NCBI GenBank assembly: GCA_934486825.1
Contig: CAKSQF010000005.1
Coordinates: 1 to 64,000 of the forward strand
Origin: an uncultured Eubacteriales bacterium
GTDB taxonomy: Bacteria > Bacillota > Clostridia > Oscillospirales > CAG-272
Length of the DNA stretch: 64,000 nt
Direction of reading: 5' to 3'
Shown: in pieces, positions 25,500 to 35,008 of the stretch
How the letters are laid out: each line of letters begins with the position of its first letter
Position numbering within the stretch: the first letter of the stretch is position 1
Position numbers and translations under genes: made by a program
Notes under the pieces: model-generated
Seen by the model: only the letters and a program-made list of their open reading frames with translations
Told to the model about the DNA's origin: nothing
Databases searched by the model: none

Positions 25500-27149
25500 A
25501 TGAAGCGATATTTTATGAGAGCGACGGCGGCACTGTTGCTTGTATGCGCCTGCCTTACGGCATTTGCCGCCTGCAAAAAGACCGACGACGGCAGCGGTAC
25601 GACCGCCGGCGGGACGACAACAGCCCCGGGAACAGCTGTGGCGGAAAGTGTCGATCTTTCGGGATTCACGGTTGTCTATCCGGGATTCGGCGGTGCGGCG
25701 GTGTCGGCGGCGGCAAACAGGCTCGCAAAGGCGATCGGATGCGAAGCCAAAGCCGACAAGGGTGCCTCCGGCGACTACCCGGACGCGGGCGGCAGTGAAA
25801 TACTTGTCGGAGTGACCGACCGTGCCGAATCGACGGCGGCGAAGGAAGCGCTTGACGCGTCAAAATCCAAGAAAAAGCATTTTTACAGCATTACGGTAAG
25901 TGAAAAGCGCGTTGCGATAGTCGGAAACACCCCTGTTGCAACCGTCGAGGCGGTGAATGTCGTGATTGAAGACCTTATAAACGATAAAACACTGAACATA
26001 CCGGTCGGGACGGTGAAGTCCGGTTCGATTGCCGCCGATCCGATAAAGGCATCGAAGGCGGAGCTTGTCCCCGAGGTCATTTCGACGATCGTAAAGGCGC
26101 CGATTCAGACATGGGGCAACGGAGTAGGCTATCCGTCGGTGATCGAGCTTGCGCACAACGGCGACAAGAACGGCATGCTTCTTGCCGCATATTCGGTATC
26201 GGACAGCGGAAAGACCGGCGGTCCGACCAGCATACGCGTTGCGCGTTCAACAGACGGCGGCGGCAAGTGGCTTCAGTGCGGCAGGGCATACGAAGAATTT
26301 GACAAATCAATCGAAGCATGCTGGAACCCGCATCTGTTTGAGCTTCCGACAAAGATGGGTGAGCTTTCCGAGGGAACGATCATTCTTTCGGCGATCTCAA
26401 TAGATGCAGGGCAGAAGATAAAATCGGCAGTCTGCGCGTGGGTAAGCACCGATCAGGGAAAGAGCTGGAAGGAGTATTCGGTTGTGGACACTGCCGGGGG
26501 GCTTTCCGAGGGAATGTACGAGCCGTACATAATGTATGAAAACGGCAAGCTTTACTGCTTCTACTCTGACGAATCCGAACATGATGTTCATTCGCAGAAG
26601 CTGGTCTACAAAACATCGACCGACGGTAAGAACTGGTCGGAGAAGTTTGACATGGTTACGCTTGACGACCGGACCGAGCGCCCGGGTATGGCGGTCGTCG
26701 CCAAAATGGGCAATGGCAAATACTTCGGCGTTTACGAGGTTTGCAGTACACTGCCCGACAAGGGAGCGACAATTTACTTCAAGATTGTCGATTCGATCGA
26801 CGACTGGAGATCGGGCGAAAAGGGCGAGGTCCTGAAAACAAAGGACGGTCAGACATGCGGCTCGGCGCCATGGTGTGCATGGACGCCTGTCGGCGGGGAT
26901 TGCGGCATGCTCATAGTCTCGGCGAAATACGGCGCGAAAAACAATGAGTTTTTCGTAAGCTTTGACTACGGCGAGACTTTTGAGCTTGTAAAGAACCCGC
27001 TTGAATACAGCGGCAGGAACGGGCTTGGCTACTCCGCATCTCTGTTTTTCTCGGCTGACGGCAAGACTCTCTACTACGCAAATACCATCGACGACGAAAG
27101 CAACGAGGAAAAGGCAAAGATCGACTTTGCAAGAATAAGAATACGCTGA
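25500..27149 (+). CDS. Lipoprotein with N-terminal domain and sialidase/GH93-like propeller (array member 9)
   Basis: The roughly 549-residue lipoprotein has the leader MKRYFMRATAALLLVCACLT and a FAAC site; ATG at 25485 is an alternative start with GAGAGG upstream. The N-terminal domain is present but divergent (LSGFTVVYPGFGGAAVSA, SEILVGVTDRAES). The propeller has STDGGGKW, STDQGKSW, STDGKNW and SFDYGETF. The usual WEP reads YEP (GMYEPYIMYENG), but the Glu there and in GVYEVC are kept. It is the last array member, followed by a terminator. Confidence 0.72.
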   Translation: MKRYFMRATAALLLVCACLTAFAACKKTDDGSGTTAGGTTTAPGTAVAESVDLSGFTVVYPGFGGAAVSAAANRLAKAIGCEAKADKGASGDYPDAGGSEILVGVTDRAESTAAKEALDASKSKKKHFYSITVSEKRVAIVGNTPVATVEAVNVVIEDLINDKTLNIPVGTVKSGSIAADPIKASKAELVPEVISTIVKAPIQTWGNGVGYPSVIELAHNGDKNGMLLAAYSVSDSGKTGGPTSIRVARSTDGGGKWLQCGRAYEEFDKSIEACWNPHLFELPTKMGELSEGTIILSAISIDAGQKIKSAVCAWVSTDQGKSWKEYSVVDTAGGLSEGMYEPYIMYENGKLYCFYSDESEHDVHSQKLVYKTSTDGKNWSEKFDMVTLDDRTERPGMAVVAKMGNGKYFGVYEVCSTLPDKGATIYFKIVDSIDDWRSGEKGEVLKTKDGQTCGSAPWCAWTPVGGDCGMLIVSAKYGAKNNEFFVSFDYGETFELVKNPLEYSGRNGLGYSASLFFSADGKTLYYANTIDDESNEEKAKIDFARIRIR

Positions 27150-27154
27150 AAAAC

Positions 27155-27195
27155 TCCGTCGGGGCAGACAAAAAAGTCCGCTCCGACGGAAAAAT
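27155..27195 (+). terminator. Terminator of the propeller array
   Basis: CCGTCGGGGCAGAC and GTCCGCTCCGACGG pair around AAAAAA and are followed by AAAAATTTTC. The T run is short. Confidence 0.65.
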
Positions 27196-27210
27196 TTTCA
27201 ATGCTTGTTC

Positions 27211-27239
27211 TTGATTTGGACAATAAATTGTGGTATACT
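27211..27239 (+). promoter_or_regulatory. Promoter of the activase-sulfatase operon
   Basis: TTGATT (27211-27216), 17-base spacer, TATACT (27234-27239) with a TGG extension just before it. Confidence 0.8.
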
Positions 27240-27267
27240 GATATAAAATGTGACCCGGAGTCAGGCT

Positions 27268-28770
27268 ATGTCCGATCTGAATAATCCGAAATCAAAATCC
27301 GTTACAATTCCCCCGACTTTTTCGGGTATGCGGCTGAACGAGGCGCTGGCGAGGCTTGGCGTGATCGTCGATTCTCCCTGCGGAGGCAGGGGTGTCTGCG
27401 GGAAATGCCGTGTAAAGCTGACAGGCGGCAGTCTTGCCGATCTGTCGGGCGGGATAATCACCGCAGGCGATACACCGATTACTCTTTCCGCGTGCAGATA
27501 TGTCTGCACCGATGCGGGAGCGGTGATCGAAAGTCTGCCGCAAAGCGGGGATATGTTTGTCCGCAAAAAAAGCGGTTCTTGTCCGGACGTGGCGGGAATT
27601 GCGGTCGATATCGGGACAACGACGCTTGCGGTTGCGGCAGTTGACCGAAACGGCGGGATTATTTCCGAAGTTACTGCCGACAATCCGCAGAAGATATTCG
27701 GCGCGGATGTAATAAGCAGGATATCGGCGGCAGAGAACGGAAAGACCGACATAATGCACAGACTTGTCTGTGACGCGGTTGACCGTGCGATCGCAGAGCT
27801 TTGCCGCGATCCCGGCGTGTCCGCACCGATCAAAGGAGTGGCGGCGGGCAATCCCGCAATGACCGCCCTTTTTTGCGGGGTGTCCCCCGCGTCGCTTGCG
27901 AGAGCGCCTTTTGCGCCCCCGTTTACCGAAAGCCGCACCGTCCGCACGGAAAAGAGCGGAGCTGTTATCAGAACCGCCCCGATCGCGTCCGCCTTTATCG
28001 GCGGGGATCTTGTCTGCGGAGCGCTGAAATACCGACTTCAGGTCGCCGACCGACCGACACTTTTTGTCGATCTCGGCACAAACGGGGAAATGGCGGTCGC
28101 CGACGGCAGGGGAGGACTGTTTGTCGCTTCCGCGGCGGCGGGTCCCGCACTTGAAGGTGCGGGAATAAGCTGTGGGGTCGGCGGTGTTCCCGGAGCGATA
28201 TGCTCTGTGGTCGGACTTGAGGGCGGCAGACCGATCATCCGTACTGTCGGCGGCAAGCCTCCGACCGGAATATGCGGCGGCGGACTTGCCGATCTTATCT
28301 CGATTCTGCTCGACAGCGGTATAATTACTCCCGACGGAGAGCTGATCGGCGGCAGATATATCATTGACAGGGAGCATGACATATACATTACAGCCGACGA
28401 CGTTCATGCATACATGCTTGCCAAGGGTGCGATATGCGCCGCAGTCGTCTGCCTTGTCAACGGGGCGGGTCTGCGGCTTTCCGATATAAAAAGGGCGGTA
28501 ATCGCGGGCGGACTCGGCTCGCACGTGAATCGTTTTTCAGCCGCAAGAACCGGGCTTTTGCCCGAGCGTATCGCGCGTATTGCCGACTTTGTCGGCAACA
28601 GCTCGCTTGAGGGTGCGGCTGCCTGTGTTTCCGACCATGATTTTTTTCGTGAAGCCGAAATATTTGCAGAGAAAAGTGTCACACTTACGCTTGCCGGCTC
28701 GTCTTTGTTTGAGTCGGAGTTTATGAGATGCATGAATTTTCCCGGGTATGACCCGGATATGGGAGAGTAG
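27268..28770 (+). CDS. Ferredoxin/ASKHA protein resembling reductive activators of corrinoid enzymes
   Basis: The 500-residue protein has an N-terminal 2Fe-2S ferredoxin domain with cysteines in SPCGGRGVCGKC and LSACRY, then a large ASKHA-type domain (GIAVDIGTTTLAVAAVD, DLGTNGEMAVAD, GAGISCGVGGVPGAI, AVIAGGLGSHVN). This is the layout of RACE/RamA proteins, which reduce Co(II) corrinoid proteins to Co(I) with ATP hydrolysis in methyl-transfer systems. No corrinoid protein or methyltransferase lies in the window, so the partner is unknown. CGGAG precedes the chosen ATG; a GTG at 27250 is in frame. It is first in a five-gene operon and abuts the sulfatase gene. Confidence 0.85.
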   Translation: MSDLNNPKSKSVTIPPTFSGMRLNEALARLGVIVDSPCGGRGVCGKCRVKLTGGSLADLSGGIITAGDTPITLSACRYVCTDAGAVIESLPQSGDMFVRKKSGSCPDVAGIAVDIGTTTLAVAAVDRNGGIISEVTADNPQKIFGADVISRISAAENGKTDIMHRLVCDAVDRAIAELCRDPGVSAPIKGVAAGNPAMTALFCGVSPASLARAPFAPPFTESRTVRTEKSGAVIRTAPIASAFIGGDLVCGALKYRLQVADRPTLFVDLGTNGEMAVADGRGGLFVASAAAGPALEGAGISCGVGGVPGAICSVVGLEGGRPIIRTVGGKPPTGICGGGLADLISILLDSGIITPDGELIGGRYIIDREHDIYITADDVHAYMLAKGAICAAVVCLVNGAGLRLSDIKRAVIAGGLGSHVNRFSAARTGLLPERIARIADFVGNSSLEGAAACVSDHDFFREAEIFAEKSVTLTLAGSSLFESEFMRCMNFPGYDPDMGE

Positions 28771-28772
28771 AG

Positions 28773-30212
28773 ATGTCGGAGAAGCAAAACAGCATACTGC
28801 TGATAACCTGTGATGAGCTGAACCGCGAGGTGCTCGGCATTTACGGAAACCGCGCGATAAGCACGCCGAACATAGACGCCATAGGAAACTGCGGAACAAG
28901 ATTTGACAATGCGTACACGGTCAGTCCGTGGTGTCTGCCCGCGAGATGCTCGATTCTTACCGGGCTTTATCCGCACAGAAGCGGAGCGTACAGCAACTTC
29001 AGAAAATGCGCGCTTGCGGGAACAATCCCGAACATTTTCACCGGTCTGCACACTGCCGATTACACGGTTGCGATGTTCGGCAAATGTCATTTTGCGCCCG
29101 TGCCCTATTCGCAGACCCGACCGGATGTCACCCTTCCGTATGATGAGTTCAAAGAATATTATATGTCGCTCGGGCTCGATCACCTTGATCTTGAGGATGA
29201 CAAGCAGGTGTCGGTCTGGTTCAGGGATGACTGGGCAAAGGAGGCGGAAGCCGACGGCACGCTTGAGGCGATGCGCAGAGCGGTGTGGGATCGAAGCCTC
29301 GGCAAGGTGTATCCTTTCCCGGGACCGCTTCACCTTCATCCGGACGCATGGGTCGGCGACAAGGCGACCGAATACATAAAAAACGCCGACCCGGACAAGC
29401 CGCTGTTTGCGTGGGTCTCGTTCAGCGGGCCGCACTATCCGATGGACGCGCCCGAGGAATATATAAAGCGGGTCGATGCCGACAGGCTGACCCCGAGAAA
29501 ATACCGCGAGGGCGAGCTTGAAGGCACCGACCGTATCCACCACAAGGATTATTACGGCAGAGGCAACATAGACGGATGCAGTTGTGCGCCCGACGCGGCA
29601 TGCCGCAATTACGACGAGGCGTACTGGAAGCGCATGCGGACGAATTACAACGCGGTTGTTTCGCTTATCGACGACAAAGTCGGCGAGATAGTTTCCGCCG
29701 CCCGTGAAAAATACGGCGACGATCTGCTCATAATATTCACAGCAGATCACGGCGAAATGCTCGGCGATCACGGAATATGGGGCAAGCACAACTGCGCGTA
29801 CGACGAGGTCTGGCGCATCCCGATGCTGATATCCTTCCCGCACGGGGAGCAGGCGGGAGAAGTCAGATGCGACATAATGAACTCCTGCGACATACTGCCG
29901 ACCTGTCTTGAAGCGGCATCGGCGGAGCCGATCGCCTGCGACGGCGTGTCGGTTTATCGTGAAACCGACAGAAAATACACATTTGCCGAGGGAGAAGGCT
30001 TTATGGCTGTCACCGACGGCAAGGCAAAGTATGTACACATCCGCAAACGCGGCAAAAACGGCAATATTGTCGAGAACTACCGCGAGTTTACCGATCTTGT
30101 CGGCGATCCCGACGAATTTGAAAACAGGATCGGGCGTCCCGAATGTCAGGCTAAGCTCGCCGAGCTTCGCGGGGTGCTTATCGATCACGTAATTGACAGG
30201 GTTCTGCCTTGA
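28773..30212 (+). CDS. Cys-type sulfatase
   Basis: The 479-residue protein is a formylglycine-dependent sulfatase. The signature CLPARCSILTG (54-64) supplies Cys54, to be oxidised to formylglycine; in anaerobes this is done by the radical-SAM enzyme anSME, not encoded here. Metal residues are in ITCDEL (the second Asp replaced by Glu) and FTADHGEMLGDHG with the following GKH. There is no signal peptide, so the enzyme is predicted to be cytoplasmic, acting on small imported sulfate esters. Its ATG comes 2 bases after the stop codon of the activase gene, which suggests coupling. Substrate unknown. Confidence 0.88.
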   Translation: MSEKQNSILLITCDELNREVLGIYGNRAISTPNIDAIGNCGTRFDNAYTVSPWCLPARCSILTGLYPHRSGAYSNFRKCALAGTIPNIFTGLHTADYTVAMFGKCHFAPVPYSQTRPDVTLPYDEFKEYYMSLGLDHLDLEDDKQVSVWFRDDWAKEAEADGTLEAMRRAVWDRSLGKVYPFPGPLHLHPDAWVGDKATEYIKNADPDKPLFAWVSFSGPHYPMDAPEEYIKRVDADRLTPRKYREGELEGTDRIHHKDYYGRGNIDGCSCAPDAACRNYDEAYWKRMRTNYNAVVSLIDDKVGEIVSAAREKYGDDLLIIFTADHGEMLGDHGIWGKHNCAYDEVWRIPMLISFPHGEQAGEVRCDIMNSCDILPTCLEAASAEPIACDGVSVYRETDRKYTFAEGEGFMAVTDGKAKYVHIRKRGKNGNIVENYREFTDLVGDPDEFENRIGRPECQAKLAELRGVLIDHVIDRVLP

Positions 30213-30247
30213 TTTTTTGCAAATAACGATGAAAATGGTATAGAAAA

Positions 30248-31687
30248 ATGGTTTTTTCAAGTCTGATATTTGTATTCTGCTTTTTTGTGATACATTTTGC
30301 GGCGATGATGTTCGCCCCGACGATCAAGGCGAAAAACGCGGTACTGCTCGTGTCGTCGCTTATCTTCTATGCGTGGGGCGGCGCGTCATATCTCGTTCTG
30401 CTTTGCGGAATGGTTTTCGTGAACTATGCCGGGGCGATACTCACCGACCGCGCCGCGGACGGGCGCAGCCGCAAGGCATATATGATTATTACCGTCACCG
30501 CCGATCTTCTGCTTCTCGGCTTTTTCAAGTACACGGGATTCTTCCTGTCGAACATAAAGCTGATTACCGGATTCCCCGAAACAATTCCGCAGATCGCACT
30601 GCCGATCGGTATTTCCTTCTACACATTCCAGCTTCTTTCCTACACGGTTGACGTTTACAGAAAAGAGGTGCCGGCGCAGAAGAGTTACGGTCTGCTGCTT
30701 CTCTATACCGCGTCCTTTCATCAGTGCATAGCCGGACCGATCGTAAGATATGCCGATGTCAACGAGGAACTTCTGCACAGAAGGGTGTCGGTCACCGAGG
30801 TAAGCGACGGAATCGTGCGTTTCTCGGTCGGATTTGCGAAAAAGGCGATACTTGCCAACACCTGTGCAAAGCTTGCGGACGAGCTGCTGCCGTTCGATAC
30901 CGCCGCGCTTTCGTCATCGTCGAGCCTTGCGCTGATTCTCGGCGGCGTTGCGTATATGTTCCAGATATATTTCGATTTCTCGGCGTATTCGGACATGGCG
31001 ATCGGCATGGGGTGGATGACAGGCTTCCATTACAAGGAGAACTTCAACTACCCGTATACGGCGACAAGCGTTACCGACTTCTGGCGCAGATGGCACATAT
31101 CGCTCAGCTCTTTCTTCAAGGATTATGTGTATATCCCGCTCGGAGGAAGCCGCGTTTCAAAGGGACGCCACATATTCAATCTTTTCGCCGTCTGGTTCCT
31201 TACAGGAATGTGGCACGGCGCAAGCTGGAACTATATCATGTGGGGACTCTACTTCCTCGTGTTCCTGCTTCTTGAAAAATTCGTTTTCAGAATCGATATG
31301 CACAAAAAACTGCCCGCGTATATGCAGATACCGAGAAGAATATATCTGCTTGTCGTGATATTTTTCAGCTGGATACTCTTCAGATTCAGCGATCTTTCAA
31401 TGGTGTGGGCGACCGTCCGCGGAATATTCTGCCTGAACTCAAACGGATTTACCGATTCCGCGATCGGCGTGACCTTCATGAACTATATCTATCTGCTTCT
31501 GTTTGCGGTCATTGCCTGCACTCCGCTTTATAAAAAGATATACGACCGCGCGTCGGCTTCACAGAACGGCACGGTTGCGGCAATACACAACGTGTGGATA
31601 ATTGCGGGTCCGGTACTGCTTATGTTTTTCTCGTTTGCATCTCTGGTCGGCGACAGCTACAACCCGTTTATTTACTTTATTTTCTGA
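30248..31687 (+). CDS. MBOAT family O-acyltransferase (AlgI-like)
   Basis: The 479-residue polytopic membrane protein matches AlgI/DltB-type MBOAT proteins, which move acyl groups across the membrane for O-acetylation of surface polymers. It has about eleven hydrophobic segments. The MBOAT core is clear: YFDFSAYSDMAIG, FNYPY, FWRRWHISLSSFFKDYVYIPLGG, and WFLTGMWHGASWNYI with the catalytic His323. The partner DHHW protein is directly downstream, as in alginate-type acetylation pairs. Acceptor polymer unknown; position after a sulfatase suggests glycan metabolism. Confidence 0.92.
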   Translation: MVFSSLIFVFCFFVIHFAAMMFAPTIKAKNAVLLVSSLIFYAWGGASYLVLLCGMVFVNYAGAILTDRAADGRSRKAYMIITVTADLLLLGFFKYTGFFLSNIKLITGFPETIPQIALPIGISFYTFQLLSYTVDVYRKEVPAQKSYGLLLLYTASFHQCIAGPIVRYADVNEELLHRRVSVTEVSDGIVRFSVGFAKKAILANTCAKLADELLPFDTAALSSSSSLALILGGVAYMFQIYFDFSAYSDMAIGMGWMTGFHYKENFNYPYTATSVTDFWRRWHISLSSFFKDYVYIPLGGSRVSKGRHIFNLFAVWFLTGMWHGASWNYIMWGLYFLVFLLLEKFVFRIDMHKKLPAYMQIPRRIYLLVVIFFSWILFRFSDLSMVWATVRGIFCLNSNGFTDSAIGVTFMNYIYLLLFAVIACTPLYKKIYDRASASQNGTVAAIHNVWIIAGPVLLMFFSFASLVGDSYNPFIYFIF

Positions 31688-31707
31688 TCTGAAAGGAAGA
31701 ATGTAAT

Positions 31708-33327
31708 ATGAATCAGTCGGATAACGAAAAAGATCTGATAAATGATAACATTGAAGCCGCCGACAGCAGTGAAAACAATGCCGAAAAGCAGGCTGACCCT
31801 CAGCCCGAGCAGACGGAACAGCCGGAGCAACCGAACCAACAGGAACAGCCGAAAAAAGCCAAGAAGAAAAAACTGCCGAAGGGCAGACGCAAGGCGATCA
31901 TGCTCGAAATACAGATTGTCGCGCTTTTTCTGGTAGTATGCTTTGCGCTCGGGGCGATCGCTCCGCTCCGTCCGACATTTTCGGAGGAGGAAAAAAGAGA
32001 GCTGACAAAGTTCCCGGTTCCGACATTTGCGACCATAATGGACGGCAGCTTTTTCTCACAGCTTGAGCTGTGGTATGCCGATACATTCCCGTTCAGACAG
32101 ACATGGATCGACGTAAATTCGTGGTTTTCTTCTCTTTTCGGGAAGAGAGGGGAGCAGGTTATAGGTTCGCTTCCGGTAAGCGGAGACAGTATCCCGACCG
32201 TTAATACCGATCACGACTGGTTTGATCCTCCGATCCCGACAGGCGATACCACTACTACGAAAAATCCTTCGACCACTACCGGAAAGCCGGACACAGGCGG
32301 AACGACAGGCGGCAGTCCTTCAACATCCGAAAAACCGGTCACACAGCCGCCGCAGACCGACGCGCCGAAGCCGCCCGATACAGGCGGGACTCCGCAGGAT
32401 CCGAGCGTGATAAACTCGGTCTATGTTTTCGGCGACACAGCCTATGAGCTTTACGGCTTCAATCAGAAATCAAGCGACAGATATGTAAATCTTATAAACG
32501 CGCTCGCCGACAGGATGAGCGGAAAGGCGACCGTTTATCCGATAGTCGCTCCGCTTGCATACGGAATAAAGCTGGATGAGGCTACAATAAAGAAATACAA
32601 GCTGACCGACGAACAGCAGGCGCTCATGTACATGTACTCGCGCATGAACGACAATGTCAAGAAGGTGTACACCTACAACAACCTGTTAAGACACAAGGAT
32701 GAGTATCTGTTCTTCCGTACAGACCATCACTGGACGGCGCTCGGCGCCTATTACGCATACGAGATGTTCTGTGCGCACAAGGGAATAGCGCCCATTCCGC
32801 TGTCCTCCTATACCGAAAAGCAGTTCCCCGGATTTTTGGGAACGCTCTATGCGACCTGCAAGAATCCGCCGGCACTCAAGGCAAATCCCGACACGGTTTA
32901 CGCTTACGTTCCGAACGGGGCGACCAAGATGAAGTTCTGGGACAAAAAGAGCGCCGATCCGACTACGTGGAACATCATTCAGAATGTGTCGAACTGGAAC
33001 GCCGCGTCCAAATACAATACTTTCATCGGCGGCGACAATCCGTACAGCGAAATTCATAATACAAGTAGGAGCGACGGCTCTGCCTGCGTTGTCGTAAAAA
33101 ATTCGTTCGGCAATGCATACGTTCCCTTCCTTGTCGATCATTACGAATATGTTTATGTTGTCGATTTCCGTTACTATGACGAATGGTCGGCAAAATACAA
33201 CGGCGGAAAGACCTTTGCACAGCTTGTCGATGAAAAGAACATATCCGACATTCTTGTGGTTACCAACATAATCGCAACCGGCTCGTCGGGTATGCTCACA
33301 AGCATGGAAAAGCTCTTTACAAAGTAA
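31708..33327 (+). CDS. DHHW (AlgJ/AlgX-like) membrane-anchored acetylation protein
   Basis: The 539-residue protein has a cytoplasmic Gln/Glu-rich tail (1-60), one transmembrane segment (about 64-86), a Thr/Pro-rich stretch (about 180-230) and an extracellular SGNH-like domain. The DHHW motif lies at 339-342 in FRTDHHWTALGAYY, and DTFPFR before it is also typical. DHHW/AlgJ-type proteins receive acyl groups from an MBOAT partner, here the gene 20 bases upstream, and transfer them to an extracellular polysaccharide. The long low-complexity tail is unusual; its function is unknown. GAAAGGAAG precedes the ATG. Confidence 0.88.
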   Translation: MNQSDNEKDLINDNIEAADSSENNAEKQADPQPEQTEQPEQPNQQEQPKKAKKKKLPKGRRKAIMLEIQIVALFLVVCFALGAIAPLRPTFSEEEKRELTKFPVPTFATIMDGSFFSQLELWYADTFPFRQTWIDVNSWFSSLFGKRGEQVIGSLPVSGDSIPTVNTDHDWFDPPIPTGDTTTTKNPSTTTGKPDTGGTTGGSPSTSEKPVTQPPQTDAPKPPDTGGTPQDPSVINSVYVFGDTAYELYGFNQKSSDRYVNLINALADRMSGKATVYPIVAPLAYGIKLDEATIKKYKLTDEQQALMYMYSRMNDNVKKVYTYNNLLRHKDEYLFFRTDHHWTALGAYYAYEMFCAHKGIAPIPLSSYTEKQFPGFLGTLYATCKNPPALKANPDTVYAYVPNGATKMKFWDKKSADPTTWNIIQNVSNWNAASKYNTFIGGDNPYSEIHNTSRSDGSACVVVKNSFGNAYVPFLVDHYEYVYVVDFRYYDEWSAKYNGGKTFAQLVDEKNISDILVVTNIIATGSSGMLTSMEKLFTK

Positions 33328-33344
33328 TATCGGAGTAAAAAACA

Positions 33345-34490
33345 ATGGAAATGACAGAAAAATTCGATCTTGTGGTAGCGGGCGGCGGTATCGCCGGCGT
33401 TTCGGCGGCACTCACCGCCGCCGAGCGCGGGCTTAAGGTCGCGCTTGTCGAAAAGCAGTGCGTACTCGGCGGACTTGCGACCTCGGGACTTATCAACTGG
33501 TACGAGCCGCTCTGCAACAAAAAGGGCAAACAGCTCATTTTTTCGATGTCCGAGCGACTGCTGAAATATGCATACGGTCTCGGAGGCGGAAAGCTTGATA
33601 CCGACTGGATGGAAAAGGGCGAGGGTCAGGGCTGGTACGCGACCTTCTTCAATCATCATCTGCTTGCCATGGGGCTGACCCGCCTTCTTGACAACGCGGG
33701 AGTGAGGCTTATGTTCGACAGCCTTGTAACAGGCGTCGATATGAGCGGCGGCAGAATCGATGCAGTAACAGTCGAAACGGTCGAAGGCGCAAAAAAATAC
33801 GGCTGCAAAGCCGTGATCGACGCGACCGGAACCGCAAGGATATTCACGCTTGCCGGGCTGAAGGTGCGCAAGGGCGTCAACTATCTCTCATATGTGGTTC
33901 ATAATACGATTGTCGGAAGCGACGGCAAGCCCGTTTACCGCAAGTGGGACACGACAGGGAGCGGAATGACGGGCATCGGGCATCCCGAAGGCATGCCGTA
34001 CTTTGACGGAACCTCTGCCGACGATGTCAACAGATATATCATTGCGGCGCACGGCATGTATATGGACAGGGTTGACAGAGGCGAAAAGGGAAGCGCGGTC
34101 ACCGAGATACCGCATATGCCGCAGTTCCGCATGATCGCCGCGATCGAAGGAGAGACAACGATTACTCCCGCCGACAAATTCAGACCGATCGGGACTCCGG
34201 TCGGAGTCTTCGGCTATTTCTTCAAGCCGGGCGAATGGTTTGAGCTGCCCTACGGCTCGCTTTACAACGGCGGTGTCGGCAATCTTTATGCCGCGGGCAG
34301 GATCATTTCGGCAGAGGGCGAGGCATGGGATGCCGTCAGAGTGATTCCGGTTGCCGCGCAGACCGGCGAGGTCGCGGCTGAAGCGGCGGCGCTTATGCTT
34401 CGTGACGGTCGGACAAACGTAGAAATTGATGTCGGGAGCCTCAGAGCCGTGCTTGCCGACAAAAAGTACAGACTTTCGTATGACGAATAA
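33345..34490 (+). CDS. FAD-dependent oxidoreductase (FAD_oxidored family)
   Basis: The 381-residue cytoplasmic protein starts with a Rossmann FAD site, VVAGGGIAGVSAALTAAERG (10-29), followed by VEKQCVLGGLATSGLI. The second FAD-binding segment, IDATGTARI, and the C-terminal LYAAGRIISAEGEAWDAVRVIP complete the PF12831-type pattern. Such proteins are often annotated as FAD-dependent oxidoreductases in glycan utilisation loci, but the substrate is not known. It is the last gene of the operon starting at 27268 and is followed by a strong terminator. Confidence 0.85.
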   Translation: MEMTEKFDLVVAGGGIAGVSAALTAAERGLKVALVEKQCVLGGLATSGLINWYEPLCNKKGKQLIFSMSERLLKYAYGLGGGKLDTDWMEKGEGQGWYATFFNHHLLAMGLTRLLDNAGVRLMFDSLVTGVDMSGGRIDAVTVETVEGAKKYGCKAVIDATGTARIFTLAGLKVRKGVNYLSYVVHNTIVGSDGKPVYRKWDTTGSGMTGIGHPEGMPYFDGTSADDVNRYIIAAHGMYMDRVDRGEKGSAVTEIPHMPQFRMIAAIEGETTITPADKFRPIGTPVGVFGYFFKPGEWFELPYGSLYNGGVGNLYAAGRIISAEGEAWDAVRVIPVAAQTGEVAAEAAALMLRDGRTNVEIDVGSLRAVLADKKYRLSYDE

Positions 34491-34528
34491 AAAATCAGGT
34501 CGCACCGATCGGAGCGACCTGATTTTTT
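34491..34528. terminator. Bidirectional terminator between the oxidoreductase and aroQ
   Basis: AAAATCAGGTCGC and GCGACCTGATTTTTT form a perfect long stem. It serves the plus-strand operon and the converging aromatic operon and touches the last base of aroQ. Confidence 0.9.
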
Positions 34529-34965
34529 CATTGTTTTCCGTATTTTTCGGTGAGATAGGCGATCGCCTCGGTGTATCCGTCAAAGCCCTTGCCGCAGATT
34601 GTTTTTTCGGCATAGAGCGAAACGTATGAGAAGCGCCTGAACTCCTCTCTTGACGAAATGTCGGACAGGTGGACCTCAACGGTCGGGAGCCGAACGGCTT
34701 TCAGCGCGTCAAGGATTGCAACCGAGGTGTGGGTATAAGCGGCGGGATTGATAATTATTCCGTCAAAAACGCCGTATGCCGACTGTATTTCGTCAACGAT
34801 TGCGCCCTCGTGATTCGACTGAAAAAACGCGAGATCGGTTCCGGTGCCGGACACGGCATCGGCGCAGAGCGTCTCAAGCTCGGACAGACTGCGGCTGCCG
34901 TATATGCCCGGCTCGCGCAGACCGAGCAGATTCAGATTCGGACCGTTTATAATCAGTATTTTCAT
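34528..34965 (-). CDS. aroQ: Type II 3-dehydroquinate dehydratase
   Basis: The 145-residue enzyme dehydrates 3-dehydroquinate to 3-dehydroshikimate. Type II features are MKILIINGPNLNLLG, the catalytic Tyr in GIYG, FQSNHEG, NPAAYTHTS and EVHLSD. The start at 34965 has AAGGG upstream; a much longer frame overlapping the upstream aroEK gene has no family similarity before it. It is the last gene of the aromatic operon and starts 43 bases after the fused aroEK gene. Confidence 0.94.
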   Translation of the reverse strand: MKILIINGPNLNLLGLREPGIYGSRSLSELETLCADAVSGTGTDLAFFQSNHEGAIVDEIQSAYGVFDGIIINPAAYTHTSVAILDALKAVRLPTVEVHLSDISSREEFRRFSYVSLYAEKTICGKGFDGYTEAIAYLTEKYGKQ

Positions 34966-35008
34966 CTTTGTAATTATTCCCTTCTTTGTACTTGCCGACA
35001 GGAGCGGG

